Shown: positions 22,701-34,045 of the stretch, piece after piece | Position numbering within the stretch: the stretch's first letter is position 1 | Layout of the letters: every line of letters begins with the position of its first letter | Source: Nematostella vectensis | Lineage: Eukaryota; Cnidaria; Anthozoa; Actiniaria; Edwardsiidae | Direction: 5' to 3' | DNA: 64,000 nt | NCBI RefSeq assembly: GCF_932526225.1 | Contig: NC_064043.1 | Span: forward strand, 4,641,501 to 4,705,500 | Program-made: the position numbers and the translations under genes | The notes under the pieces: model-generated | Databases searched by the model: none | Seen by the model: the letters and a program-made list of their open reading frames with translations, nothing else | What the model was told of the DNA's origin: nothing

Positions 22701-25700
22701 TTGAGATAATGTCTTATATTTAACGGTAAACTTGGGAGATTGGAATACTTGGAGTCTACTCCGATTGAAAAATACTCCAGCTGTAGATGGGACCTCCATA
22801 AATTGACTCGCTCGGATTTTCGGAAAGTGTTCATTACTTAGAGGTTCGACATGTAGTATGCTCAAACTGTACTGCCACACTCTTCTGTGCTCATCAGACA
22901 CTCACCTCTAGTATAATGAGGCGGCCACGGAAGATTCTGAGGAAGTGTTCCGGCTCCTTGTACTGCACTACTCTCACCTGTCACAGATCGCAAAACGAGT
23001 GTTAATGAATAGTAAAGCGGAGCATAGAAGATGAATAGACGAGGCGAGTCAGAACTTTGTGATTTAACAGTTTAGCAAGTCTTCACGTGTTAAAATCACC
23101 GAAGGGGTCATCAACTGATTAGTAGCCATAGGTATTAAAGTTTCATTATATCGCCGGCTTGAATAGAGTCTACGACCGAAACAATGGATCGCGAGCGATA
23201 GGTGTGTATTCTTGCGTTACCTGCGTGCGTTAGGTGTGTATTCTTGCGTTACCTGCGTGAGATAGGCGCGTATTCTTGCGTTATCTGCGTGCGATAGGGG
23301 TGTATTCTTGCGTTACCTGCGTGCGACAGGTGTGTAATCTTGCGTTACCTGCGTGCGATAGGTGTGTATTCTTGCGTTACCTGCGTGCGATAGGCGTGTA
23401 TTCTTGCGTTACGTGTACGTGCGATAGGCGTGTATTCTTGCGTTACGTGTACGTGCGATAAGCGTGTATTCTTGCGTTACGTGCGTGCGATAGGCGTATT
23501 TATTTTTGCGTTACGTGCGTGCGATAGGCGTGTATTCTTGCGTTACATGCGTGCGATAGGCGTGTATTCTTGCGTTACCTGCGTGCGATAGGCGTGTATT
23601 CTTGCGTTACGTTCGTGCGATGGGCGTGTATTCTTGCATTTTACCTGCGTGGCTATACCACCCATCTTCTTGTCTATCTGGTCGGCAAGCATGGCGGAGG
23701 CCGCCTTCTCATCCGTGCTGCTCTGAACACCCTGATAAACATTGCAGGGGTGAAAAAGTGAGCGAAATGTAAAAAAGTATGCATGCCAATGACTCAATGA
23801 CAATGGCCCGTCATCATTAAATTCGCCATCTAACGTCACCATCATCGTCACCATCATCGTCATTGCCACCATTGTCATATTCCAATATCATCGGCGGCAA
23901 ACATTTTTTTGTCATGAACAACTCTTTTATCATCATAATCATTATCATCATCAACAATAACACATCTATCAAGAACAACATAAATTTCTATCATATTGTC
24001 AGCAACATCATCATAGCCATAATAGTTACCATCGTCATATCACCATTGTCATACCACCATCGTCATACCACCATCGTCATATCACCATCGTCATATCACC
24101 ATCTTCATACCACCATCGTCATATCACCATCGTCATATCACCATCGCCATATCACCATCGTCATATCACCATCGTCATATCACCATCGCCATATCACCAT
24201 CGATATATCACCATCGTCATATCACCATCGTCATATGACCATCGTCATATCACCATCGTCATACCACCATCGTCATATCACCATCGCCATATCACCATCA
24301 TCATATCGCCATACCATCATCGTCATATTACCATCGTCATATCACCATCGTCATATCACCATCGTCATATCACCACCGTCATATCACCATCGATATATCA
24401 CCATCGTCATATCACCAATATCAGCATTCATAGCAATCATTATCATCCTACCTGCCAGAAATAGATGATGACGCTTTCTCTCATGTTGACCTTATATGTA
24501 TACATGATGACATAGCAGTCGCCACTAAAAAATAGACCGTGCAACTCCAGGGGAACTAGTACAAGGTCATGGTCCTCTACACGCCATATCTACAACATAA
24601 TGCACAGCAGTTTCGATAGATGACTGAGTGGTTTCTGTGCATCCATGGTTCTCATTCCAAAAGGTGTAAAATTTTGGCGGCCAAAAGAGTACTTGGAGCC
24701 AAGCACGTAGCCACCCGTGGCTACGTGCTTGGCTCCAGAAGAATGCCTTGATTTACGACCAAGTGAATATAAACCGTAAATATCGATATTATTTTTTAAG
24801 CAAGTCCTATTTTACCTTTGCCACTCCACTCCCGTCATCTGCAAGAATCTGTTTCTTGGGTTCTGGCTTTTTTCTGTCGTGAAGCGAAGTGGCATCAAAC
24901 TTGTCATAACTTTGTTTAGCTGAAGAGAAATAAAGAAAAAAAAAACTGTGTTCTTGAGCTGTCGACCCGATGAAGTGCAGTTACATGTGACAAACCACTC
25001 CACTAGTTGCAGCGCTACACTCGCCCTAATGCAAGACCTTCGTTCACTGAATAGATTATTGACCTGAATAGATTAATGACCTGCCTTAATAAATCCCCCC
25101 CCCACCAGCCGCAGAACTTACCGCTATTAACCTTAGAGAACCCCAGATTTACGAGGCCACAAATTCTCACTTGCATACCAACATATCTCTTTGATATTCG
25201 ACTAATAGGATAATTGATCCAGACTAAAATTAAGCAACATAACCCAGAAAGGGACTGTCTATTTAAATTTATACTATGTCACTTTTATACAGTGATTTGT
25301 CAACTTTTTTTAAGGCCCTGGCTAATCAGACCACCTTTTTAAATGTCTTACCAGCATTTCTTTTGAAGGCCCTGGCTAATCGAACCACCGTTTTACATGT
25401 CTTACCAACATAACTTTTGAAGGCCCTGGCTAATCGGACCACCGTTTTACATGTCTTACCAACATAACTTTTGAAGGCCCTGGCTAATCGGACCACCCTT
25501 TTACATGTCTTACCAACATAACTTTTGAAGGCCCTGGCTAATCGGACCACCTTTTTACATGTCTTACCAATTTTACTTTTGAAGGCCCTGCCTAATCCGA
25601 CCTGAGAGTCGGCGTCGGTCCAGCCCGAGAAAAACTGCTTGAATATGGGCGTTTCCCCGCCCTCCACAACACGGGTCACCTGTGTCCAGTTCGGATAGCC

Positions 25701-28700
25701 CTTTTTCTCGATAAAATCCTGTGGCAAAAAATCACCTTAGTTAATACTTGAAGACAAGAGGGCGCGCGCAACAAAGCAATCCTTTTTTCGCCGTTTTATG
25801 TGAATAACATCAGTCAACCGGTGATTGATGATGCAAATGTTACATATCCGATATACAAGAAAAAATATCTGGTATGTGTTAAAAAACACTGCAGAATTGT
25901 CATCAACTCATAATGGGTAGATAAAATCCATCAAAAACTCATTGGGAACGCATTAGTGTAGAGTTAAAAGGTCAGAACCTTTTGTAAGTTCCCTTCACAA
26001 CATGGTACTGTTCATAAAAAAAACCGTCGTTGGTCTCTTCATCTTGCTACTAGCACAAGAGGCGGCGAAAATAGTCACAACAATACAAATGTAACGAGGG
26101 GAGTATTGAGCGATAGGTACGGAGCCCTAGGCGCCTAATCGTTAATTAACTCGCTCTCTTTCAACAAGAGACCTCGAATAGCGCTTGGCCCTCAAGCTTG
26201 GCGGCCTACTTACTATTCCATTTTTCATGGCGGCACTTTTCTCGTTTTTGGTGCAGCCTTTACCGACCCACACGAACACTCCGCTGCTTCCGCAGTCCAG
26301 AATGAAGCAATCCTGAAAACGCAGCACAAAAATAAGATATGTGTCTTGCTTGCGTGTGTCGGCTTATTAGAATGCTTGACATGTTAACAAGGCGAGGATG
26401 TGAAGAGTACATAGTCACTGGGTTGTTGGATACGCAAGTAGACTTATGTGTGTAAATATGGGCCCAATAACCTCCCGCAACATAGACAGACGTGTACAGT
26501 CGATTGAGAAAAGGTTGTCGTCAACCGGATTTGCGACTACGCGACAAGTCCGCATGTAAGCATGGGTAAAACCACTAAAGTGCCTAGCTGCATATATAAG
26601 CCAACGCGTGTACTGAAGTTTAGCGTTGGCTAATAGATACAGCTAGGCGCTTCAGTGGTTTGTACCCACGCTTACACGCGGGCTTGTCGCGTAGTCGCGA
26701 GGCCGGTTGACTACAACGCTTTTGTCAATCGACTGTATACAAAAAGGAGGTAGCCCTAACGTGACGTTGGCGTCACGGTGTCACGTATGCCGGATTGCGT
26801 GACATAGTAAATGGCTTATGTGTGTAAATATGAACCCACCACCGCCCGCAACATAGACGGACGTGTATACAGGAGGTAGCCCTTACGTGATGTTGGCGTC
26901 ACGGTGTCACGTATTAACGGATTGCGTGACATAGTAAATTACTCACGTTTGTGTCCAGGTTACTTTTCTTTAGCGGCTTTGCTTCGATTTCTCTCATTTC
27001 TAGTTCCCCTGATGCGTCAGACACTCTGAAGGTAAACCATGGAGTCATTTTAATAGCGATTAATTAAGTGTGCCTTCATGGTGACACATGTGTACATTGA
27101 AAAAATGCTTAATGGAAATATGGTATAATAAGTAATCGACGAGATTTAAAGGGAAGTCGTTTCTCAAATCGTGTAAAGTATTGTAAGCATTTTGAAGCTA
27201 GTGAACTACTTATAGAGTGTTCAAGTATTTGTAAGACTGGCTAAAGTGAACGTACTGGTAGAGAGTGACGATGTTTATAGAGTGTTCAAGTATTTGTAAG
27301 ACTGGCTAAAGTGAACGTACTGGTAGAGAGTGACGATGTTTATAGAGTGTTCAAGTATTTGTAAGACTGGCTAAAGTGAACGTACTGGTAGAGAGTGACG
27401 ATGTTTATAGAGTGTTCAAGTATATGTGAGACTGGCTAAAGTGAACGTACTGGTAGAGAGTGACGATGTTTATAGAGTGTTTAAGTATTTGTGAGACTGG
27501 CTAAAGTGACCGTACGGGTAAAGAGTGACGATGTTTATAGAGTGTTCAAGTATTTGTAAGACTGGCTAAAGTGAACGTACTGGTAGAGAGTGACGATGTT
27601 TATAGAGTGTTCAAGTATTTGTAAGACTGGCTAAAGTGAACTACCTGGTGTTATTTGACGATGTTTATAGAGTGTTCAAGTAAATGTGAGACTGGCTAAA
27701 GTGAACGTACTGGTAAAGAGTGACGATGTTTATAGAGTGTTCAAGTATTTGTGAGACTGGCTAAAGTGACCGTACGGGTAAAGAGTGACGATGTTTATAG
27801 AGTGTTCAAGTATTTGTAAGACTGGCTAAAGTGAACGTACTGGTAAAGAGTGACGATGTTTATAGAGTGTTCAAGTATTTGTAAGACTGGCTAAAGTGAA
27901 CTACCTGGTGTTATTTGACGATGTTTATAGAGTGTTCAAGTATATGTGAGACTGGCTAAAGTGAACGTACTGGTAGAGAGTGACGATGTTTATAGAGTAT
28001 TTAAGTATTTGTGAGACTGGCTAAAGTGAACGTACTGGTAGAGAGTGACGATGTTTATAGAGTGTTCAAGTATTTGTGAGACTGGCTAAAGTGAACGTAC
28101 TGGTAGAGAGTGACGATGTTTATAGAGTGTTCAAGTATTTGTAAGACTGGCTAAAGTGAACTACCTGGTGTTATTTGACGATGTTTATAGAGTGTTCAAG
28201 TATTTGCGAGACTGGCTAAAGTGAACGTACTGGTAGAGAGTGACGATGTTTATAGAGTGTTCAAGTATTTGCGAGACTGGCTAAAGTGAACGTACTGGTA
28301 GAGAGTGACGATGTTTATAGAGTGTTCAAGTATTTGTAAGACTGGCTCAAGTGAACGTACTGGTAGAGAGTGACGATGTTTATAGAGTGTTCAAGTATTT
28401 GTGAGACTGGCTAAAGTGAACGTACTGGTAGAGAGTGACGATGTTTATAGAGTGTTCAAGTATTTGTAAGACTGGCTCAAGTGAACGTACTGGTAAAGAG
28501 TGACGATGTTTATAGAGCGTTCAAGTATTTGTAAGACTGGCTAAAGTGAACGTACTGGTAGAGAGTGACGATGTTTATAGAGTGTTCAAGTATTTGTAAG
28601 ACTGGCTAAAGTGAACTACCTGGTGTTATTTGACGATGTTTATAGAGTGTTCAAGTATATGTGAGACTGGCTAAAGTGAACGTACTGGTAGAGAGTGACG

Positions 28701-31700
28701 ATGTTTATAGAGTATTTAAGTATTTGTGAGACTGGCTAAAGTGAACGTACTGGTAGAGAGTGACGATGTTTATAGAGTGTTCAAGTATTTGTGAGACTGG
28801 CTAAAGTGAACGTACTGGTAGAGAGTGACGATGTTTATAGAGTGTTCAAGTATTTGTAAGACTGGCTCAAGTGAACGTACTGGTAGAGAGTGACGATGTT
28901 TATAGAGTGTTCAAGTATTTGTAAGACTGGCTCAAGTGAACGTACTGGTAGAGAGTGACGATGTTTATAGAGTGTTCAAGTATTTGTAAGACTGGCTCAA
29001 GTGAACGTACTGGTAGAGAGTGACGATGTTTATAGAGTGTTTAAGTATTTGTGAGACTGGCTCAAGTGAACGTACTGGTAGAGAGTGACGATGTTTATAG
29101 AGTGTTTAAGTATTTGTAAGACTGGCTAAAGTGAACGTACTGGTAAAGAGTGACGATGTTTATAGAGTGTTTAAGTATTTGTAAGACTGGCTAAAGTGAA
29201 CGTACTGGTAAAGAGTGACGATGTTTATAGAGTGTTCAAGTATTTGTAAGACTGGCTAAAGTGAACGTACTGGTAAAGAGTGACGATGTTTATAGAGTGT
29301 TCAAGTATTTGTAAGACTGGCTAAAGTGAACGTACTGGTAAAGAGTGACGATGTTTATAGAGTGTTTAAGTATTTGTAAGACTGGCTAAAGTGAACGTAC
29401 TGGTAAAGAGTGACGATGTTTATAGAGTGTTCAAGTATTTGTAAGACTGGCTAAAGTGAACGTACTGGTAAAGAGTGACGATGTTTATAGAGTGTTCAAG
29501 TATTTGTAAGACTGGCTCAAGTGAACGTACTGGTAGAGAGTGACGGCGCTCTGGCTGGTTTTCTCAAACTCCGCGTCGTCCCCAGAATCTTCAGCGATCT
29601 CACCACGCGATCCAAGCGCGTCGAAAAATTTGCTCTCCAGACCCTTATCTTTACATTCATCTAAATAGAAAACGCGCGATAAATAATATACCAGTCTTCA
29701 CTCTTCTATTTTCCATCTTTTATTATATTGTATTACGTATCGTATTACCCCTTTACAATCATGTAGAAACAAATTACCAAATTTTTACCACATCTTTATT
29801 TCTATTTCCAATTTCTATTTCCCTATTGCGAGTCTCCTGGCTCCAGAGCCAGTAGAACGAATCGCCCGCCCTTTAGCTTGGCTTATGAGTGGCTGAGAGA
29901 TGCTCGATGCTTTAGGCTAACGGTGCGAGTGAGCTAACAGGTATATTAATAGATACATAATACAATAATGCCAACCTATGATATGTACTGGACTAACGGT
30001 GACGATTAAACTAAAGGGTAAATATGATACATAAAAATATTGCTTACCTATGATATGTACTTGTGCGCGGCCTCCTCGCTCCTCGTCTCGTATTCGTTTG
30101 GCAACGTCGATACCCTATGGAGAAATACAACAGATATTCTCATATATGCTTTTAGACCCAGCCTATTTTGCGGTCGCTCTCGGAGAGCCCGGACTACAAA
30201 GCGTGGCTCTCGTGGCTAGAGAAAGAACGCACTGGATTCTCAAGCATGCCAGCTCCCTTCAAATACAGGAACTGTTTCTAGGTTTAATATGAAAGGTACC
30301 AACCTTCATTCGTTCGACTCTGCTACACTGCGAGCCATTCCAACAGTAGATGTTCAGACCATCGTCCAAAATGAACACATCGCCTTTATTTAACGACTTG
30401 TAATGTAACTCGACCTATCAATGGGATTCGAATAAAGATTAGGAGATAAAACGCATGACAAACTACCATTGCTACTGCGCGAGAAGATAGAGGGCTTGGA
30501 CCCTCGAAATATCAAAGAAAGAAGACACCACGATGTATATATTTAACTACAGAAAATCAATATAAGCATATAGAAACTACCTGTTGCACTCTGACGTTAC
30601 GCTTCCCTTTGATATGGAAAAGCCTCTTTTGGTAGACATCTCTTTGAACCTTGCGGAATCCAGACTCCATGCCACCTTCGAGGTATCTAGAAAATGGTTT
30701 TGGTTAAGTGTAGGGGATTCGTACCGAGGCGAGGGGGTATGACATACCATGGACGGATCAAGATTGTTTTCAGAAAGGACAAGTGGGAGGGGGTTGCAGC
30801 GTAAAATCAGACTGTGTGGGGAATCCATTTCTTGTCTGGGAATAGCGGAAAGTCAAAAATACCACTGTGACCAATCAATTCCCTTGCTGTGTGCAGTCAA
30901 ATGGTTTATGACGCGCTATTCCCAAACGAAACAATGATTTTGGACTCGCCGAGGTCGCGCAACAATAATGCTTGGTCTGGCGATCCTTTTTTGCAAATTT
31001 ATCTTTATCGAAAGCGTCTACATAGACCAGAAGACGTAACTACTACACTCTATCTCCCATGAAGACAATTGGTCTTCTTCTCTCTTCTTCTCGATTTAGC
31101 GGTTACACAATATCGAATAAACCAAAAACTGGAATTCGACTCTGCCTAATGTCTCTTTAGGATATTTTCATTGATGACTAGAAGTTACTGATTGGAATAA
31201 TGAAGAAGTGCACCCTATACGCCGTATCAACGATTTCGCTCCCCGCGCCACTCGTTCTCGATTCTAGCAAGAAGCGGAATGGTGCTTCCTTGTTGATTTT
31301 GTGTATAAATAAACGTCTTACTTGATATCTTTAAAGTGGCTGAGGAATTTCCGCGATTCGTGGTCCTGTACCTGTTGCGACAAGGAAGGAGAAATGTCGG
31401 TCTTGAATAAAGTCACTACACATGTCGTTTATACAGTCACGTGATTGTACCTCTCTGTATTGAACTGGTCCTCCCCCAAGATGATCATCGAGTTCAACTG
31501 TCTTGTACGCGCACACACCCGCCTCGTCCTACCATAGAAAATAGATTTAGAACAAAGCTACGAACTCGGCCAAGTGAAGTGCAGGCCGTTCCCTAAGAGG
31601 GGGTGGTCCACTAAATGAGTAAACGAACTTCCTCGCTTAATATCCTGAAGTAGAGAGGGTGTTTTTTTAATTCATGACGTTTTACGTAATCTAAAGCTAG

Positions 31701-34045
31701 AAAAATATGGTCTCTGCTGTGTAAGTCACGAACGCTTCCTACCTGTGAGGTGTCTTTGCCGAGCCAGAAGTGGATATCCCATTCCAGATGAGACTCCACT
31801 AGTCTTGTCTAAATACGAATAAAATATATGGCTCGTTATGCAGTCTTGTGCAGTTGTAAGTTTAAACTGAATAACGAGTACATGCCGACAAAAATGTATG
31901 ACATGAAAGGTAACATAGTTTCTTACCGAGAGACAAATATATGAGTCGCCTGAGTAGAACGTCCCATACGTCTTGGGGTCTTGAGCAACTACTTTCAGTT
32001 TCTAAAAAAAAAAGGATACCATAAACAAATAAAACAAGATATCTCCCGTGTGGAAAATGAGTACAGCTAGCGCGTCGCTTGAAGGGGCTTACACTGACAT
32101 TTGTATATATTATAATTCGGATTTGACAAGTGATGGCAAATAGAACAATGTGGCATTTTATATTTCCGTCTAGAAGATGTTTCATTTAAACTAGAGAAAC
32201 ATGCAGCTGTTGATAAGATATTTATTAATTTAGCCGACCACCCCACCCTCCGCGCAAACTACCGGCTATTACGTTCCTGCTGGAAAAGCTCTTGGCGAAC
32301 ACTTGTAAATTACCGAGCACCTGCTTTTTATTTTCAAGAATCGAGTATATTCTCTTTTTATCCTTTTATTTAGAGATATATATTAGCTTGAATAATGCCA
32401 GGTATTAGATGATAGCCAGGTTTACACGTTGTCTGATTCAGTCGCATTAGTAAAGACTGGTTTCTGAGTCCACCTTTAAGCTTTGAGCGTTTTTTTTCCC
32501 AAAGATGCTAACACAATCCACGAGTATTGACCTAATACTGCGAGCACTTTCCCTCGCCCCACGAAATTGAAATTTAGCGGACAATTAGCGGACCACTATT
32601 GACAAGGGCTCTTATTTGCGCTCGTTTGAATTAGCAAATGCATCACAAATCGTTTGCGCAAGACACCATTTAAAGAGATTCTTACAGCCGCCATTTTGTT
32701 ATCCAATCATTTCCGATATCTTTAATTGAATTTGGCATATAAACTATAAAGGTATGACTCAGCAGAGATCTTTATGGTCTAGAACAATGTAGTATCTCTT
32801 TCCCAATTTTGTCTAGCCACGATACCAAAATAAAAGTGTGTGTGTTCATACGAGTAATAGAGTGACTGATAACATGCCATATCTTATCTGAGTGGGTACT
32901 TTCGCATCACGTGGCCTGTTCCATTGCATCAATTCAAGAATAAAAGGCAAACTGTTGCCCGTAGGCTTCAAAATAAAGTATGTCTGCTGTCTTATTTTTT
33001 TATTACGGGGTGCGCTTTGTCTCTAATGTGGAGTATCGCAATAAAAAATAGTACCGAATATGACGCTGAAGCAATGCCGAAGTCTTTTATAGCGTGTACG
33101 AAAATTACTGTTTGACCGCGTTTTTATTTTTCACGCCATTATGTGGGAGCGCGTTGCAGTGCAAAAAGAAAATACATTTCTCATCACATTTGCGTAGCTA
33201 TGAGGTACGGTTTAGATTCAGTTTTATCGGTATTTTCCAGTCATTGTAGCGCCAAAACAAAGCCAAGCAATTAGCTATGATGATATATCTTAACGGGAGG
33301 GGGATTACTTATGCATTTGCCTTGTAGCCCATCAGCCCATTTTAGTCATGATATACCTTTGTGGGAGACAAAGAGAAAATATTTTTCAAATGCATTGATA
33401 ATAGTGCCTTGCTTATTTTTCATGTTTTTGTCATCTCTATGATAATTGTTTCAAATGCGCGTCTGATCTTGTGAGTGAGTTTCCGACTTCATAGCGTCGC
33501 CCTGGAGACGGGCTCCCGGAAATTGCAAGCCCACTGCAAACTGTTTATATGCCGAAGTAAGACAGTTATGAATGTCTCTTGTTGTTTCTGTGTTATGACA
33601 CACTGTTAGGTCCCCAAACGAAATTAGTCCCTTTTTATTAGGGATATTAATTTAAGGTCTAAATGTACACAAAAAGACAGTCTTGTAAAGGAGCATTTGC
33701 ATTTCAACTTAAAAAGAATCAAATTTATTCTAAGATGTATGCATGGACTTATTGAGTAAGGCTGAAATTACAAAACAGCTTGAAATTACTGCAAAAACGC
33801 TACAAACACGGAGTAGGAAGTGATTTCTATTAAAGGGCTCCTTTAGAAGAAGGCCTCCTTTTTGGCGAAACATTAAGCACGAGCGCTACAAAATTTTACA
33901 GCTAAAATATAATTTGAATACCTAAATGTGTGATATTTTGTGAAATTTTAAATGGCATATCTATCTGTCGGCCACTTACTTCTATTCTCCAAATCTCCAG
34001 GCCAGGCTTCTGTCCTGCTTGCACAAAGGCGTCATCCACAACCAT
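16731..34045 (-). CDS. VIL1: Villin: six gelsolin domains plus C-terminal headpiece
   Basis: Twenty-seven exons (5' to 3'): 34045-33980, 32001-31927, 31808-31743, 31528-31451, 31371-31322, 30686-30581, 30414-30304, 30114-30048, 29660-29531, 27025-26947, 26312-26214, 25718-25568, 24919-24816, 24589-24452, 23731-23645, 22977-22906, 22165-22052, 21643-21560, 21348-21287, 21023-20930, 20389-20297, 20136-20092, 19348-19283, 18586-18461, 18047-17967, 17725-17603, 16844-16731. Phases agree throughout and give 826 residues. Gelsolin-type signatures recur: [70 protein letters not shown]. The C-terminus is a full headpiece, from [13 protein letters not shown] to [13 protein letters not shown], with KKDK in place of the KKEK actin-binding motif. 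Family role: Ca2+-regulated severing, capping and bundling of actin in microvilli-type protrusions. Start chosen at ATG 34045 because it gives the family N-terminus. Seven introns have tandem repeats at exon borders. Confidence 0.95.
18996..19025. repeat. Perfect 13-bp-arm hairpin
   Basis: CGTATCCCCATTT at 18996-19008 and AAATGGGGATACG at 19013-19025 form a perfect stem with a four-base loop inside villin intron 23. It is probably a relic of an inverted-repeat element. Confidence 0.7.
19402..19566. mobile_element. MITE, CAGGGCCGTAGC family, copy 1
   Basis: Begins CAGGGCCGTAGCAGGCC and ends GCTTCGGCCGTG. It is flanked by TGTAC on both sides (19397-19401, 19567-19571), a 5-bp target duplication. 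It lies in villin intron 22. Confidence 0.75.
19720..19879. mobile_element. MITE, CAGGGCCGTAGC family, copy 2
   Basis: Begins CAGGGCCGTAGCAGG and ends CCTGCTACGGCCCTG, flanked by ATTCT at 19715-19719 and 19880-19884. It is better preserved than copy 1, about 150 bases away, and in the same orientation. Both interiors share CACAGCCACGCCC. Confidence 0.85.
20391..20770. repeat. Tandem repeat of about 125-130 bp abutting the villin exon 21 acceptor
   Basis: Units recur near 20396, 20521, 20651 and 20742, each with ACCACAGGGTTCA(A/T)CAA. The first begins only a few bases from the exon 21 3' splice site, so the transcript strand carries a row of acceptor-proximal copies. Later units have changes where the splice AG would be. 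G runs end each unit. Confidence 0.75.
21727..22025. repeat. Dispersed repeat, copy 2
   Basis: Related to 15983-16220 (shared TGGTCTAAAAGAGC, ATGATTGAAGCGGAC and AAGATTGACTGATATG), with extra internal sequence. It ends close to the donor of villin exon 17. Confidence 0.55.
22172..22560. repeat. 29-bp array next to the villin exon 17 acceptor
   Basis: About 13 units contain GGTTCAATGATCAGGTACGC and an A run of variable length. On the transcript strand the A runs are T runs, and the unit nearest exon 17 supplies its polypyrimidine tract (AACCTTTTTTCTGCCCAG). The whole array is therefore a series of branch/pyrimidine-tract-like modules upstream of one real acceptor. Confidence 0.85.
23188..23645. 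repeat. 32-bp array repeating the villin exon 15 donor
   Basis: About 14 units read GCGTGCGATAGG...TTGCGTTACCT on the plus strand. On the transcript strand each contains ACGCAG|GTAACG, matching the true junction ACGCAG|GTAAAA at 23645. The array starts at the junction and runs into intron 15. Confidence 0.88.
24008..24430. repeat. 14-bp array next to the villin exon 14 donor
   Basis: About 30 units of CATATCACCATCGT and variants end about 20 bases from the exon 14 donor at 24452. A long plus-strand open frame across it (Ser/His/Ile-rich, 14-residue period) is an artefact of the repeat. Confidence 0.9.
24695..24736. repeat. Perfect 20-bp-arm inverted repeat with 2-base loop
   Basis: GGAGCCAAGCACGTAGCCAC at 24695-24714 is followed by CC and its exact reverse complement at 24717-24736, inside villin intron 13. 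It is a cruciform-capable palindrome, perhaps from a recent inverted duplication. Confidence 0.9.
25318..25603. repeat. 54-bp array repeating the villin exon 12 end and donor, in frame
   Basis: Five units. On the transcript strand each carries GGCCTTCAAAAGT...GTTGGTAAGACATG, which copies the last 30 or so bases of exon 12 plus its donor G|GTAAGA at 25568. As 54 is a multiple of three, the frame stays open through all units (18-residue repeat with [12 protein letters not shown]) until a stop at 25326. Retention of the intron would append a Lys/Arg-rich repeat tail. Confidence 0.88.
26443..26940. repeat. Tandem duplication beside the villin exon 10 donor, one copy split by a MITE
   Basis: A segment of about 128 bases containing CTTATGTGTGTAAATATG and GATTGCGTGACATAGTAAAT occurs at 26443-26812 and 26813-26940. 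The first copy is interrupted by a 239-bp element. The second ends at the base before the donor motif of exon 10. Confidence 0.85.
26497..26735. mobile_element. Tc1/mariner-type MITE with TA target site
   Basis: CAGTCGATTGAGAAAAGG at the left matches the reverse complement of CGCTTTTGTCAATCGACTG at the right; homology of the arms extends about 90 bases. TA flanks both ends. The neighbouring uninterrupted copy reads GACGTGTATACAGGAGG, proving a TA target duplication and the exact ends. Confidence 0.9.
27201..29544. repeat. 65-bp array repeating the villin exon 9 end and donor, about 36 copies
   Basis: The unit is 65 bases with TGACGATGTTTATAGAGTG. On the transcript strand each unit contains GTCACTCTCTACCA|GTACGT, identical to the last 14 coding bases and the donor of exon 9 (junction at 29531/29530). 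The array starts in the exon and fills most of intron 9. A variant unit (CTACCTGGTGTTATT in place of GTACTGGTAGAGAG) recurs at 27636, 27896, 28156 and 28611, spaced 4, 4 and 7 units. A truncated variant at 27201 ends the array, so there is a higher-order pattern. Confidence 0.95.

Noticed and set aside
23863..24468. 201-codon Ser/His/Ile-rich open frame
   Set aside because: It is the 14-bp array read in one frame; villin exon 14 overlaps its end on the other strand.
25326..25727. 133-codon open frame as a separate gene
   Set aside because: Its first part is villin exon 12 with proper splice sites; the rest is the junction-derived array.
27201..29544. CRISPR-like array
   Set aside because: Units are contiguous 65-bp tandem repeats without unique spacers, in a eukaryotic intron.
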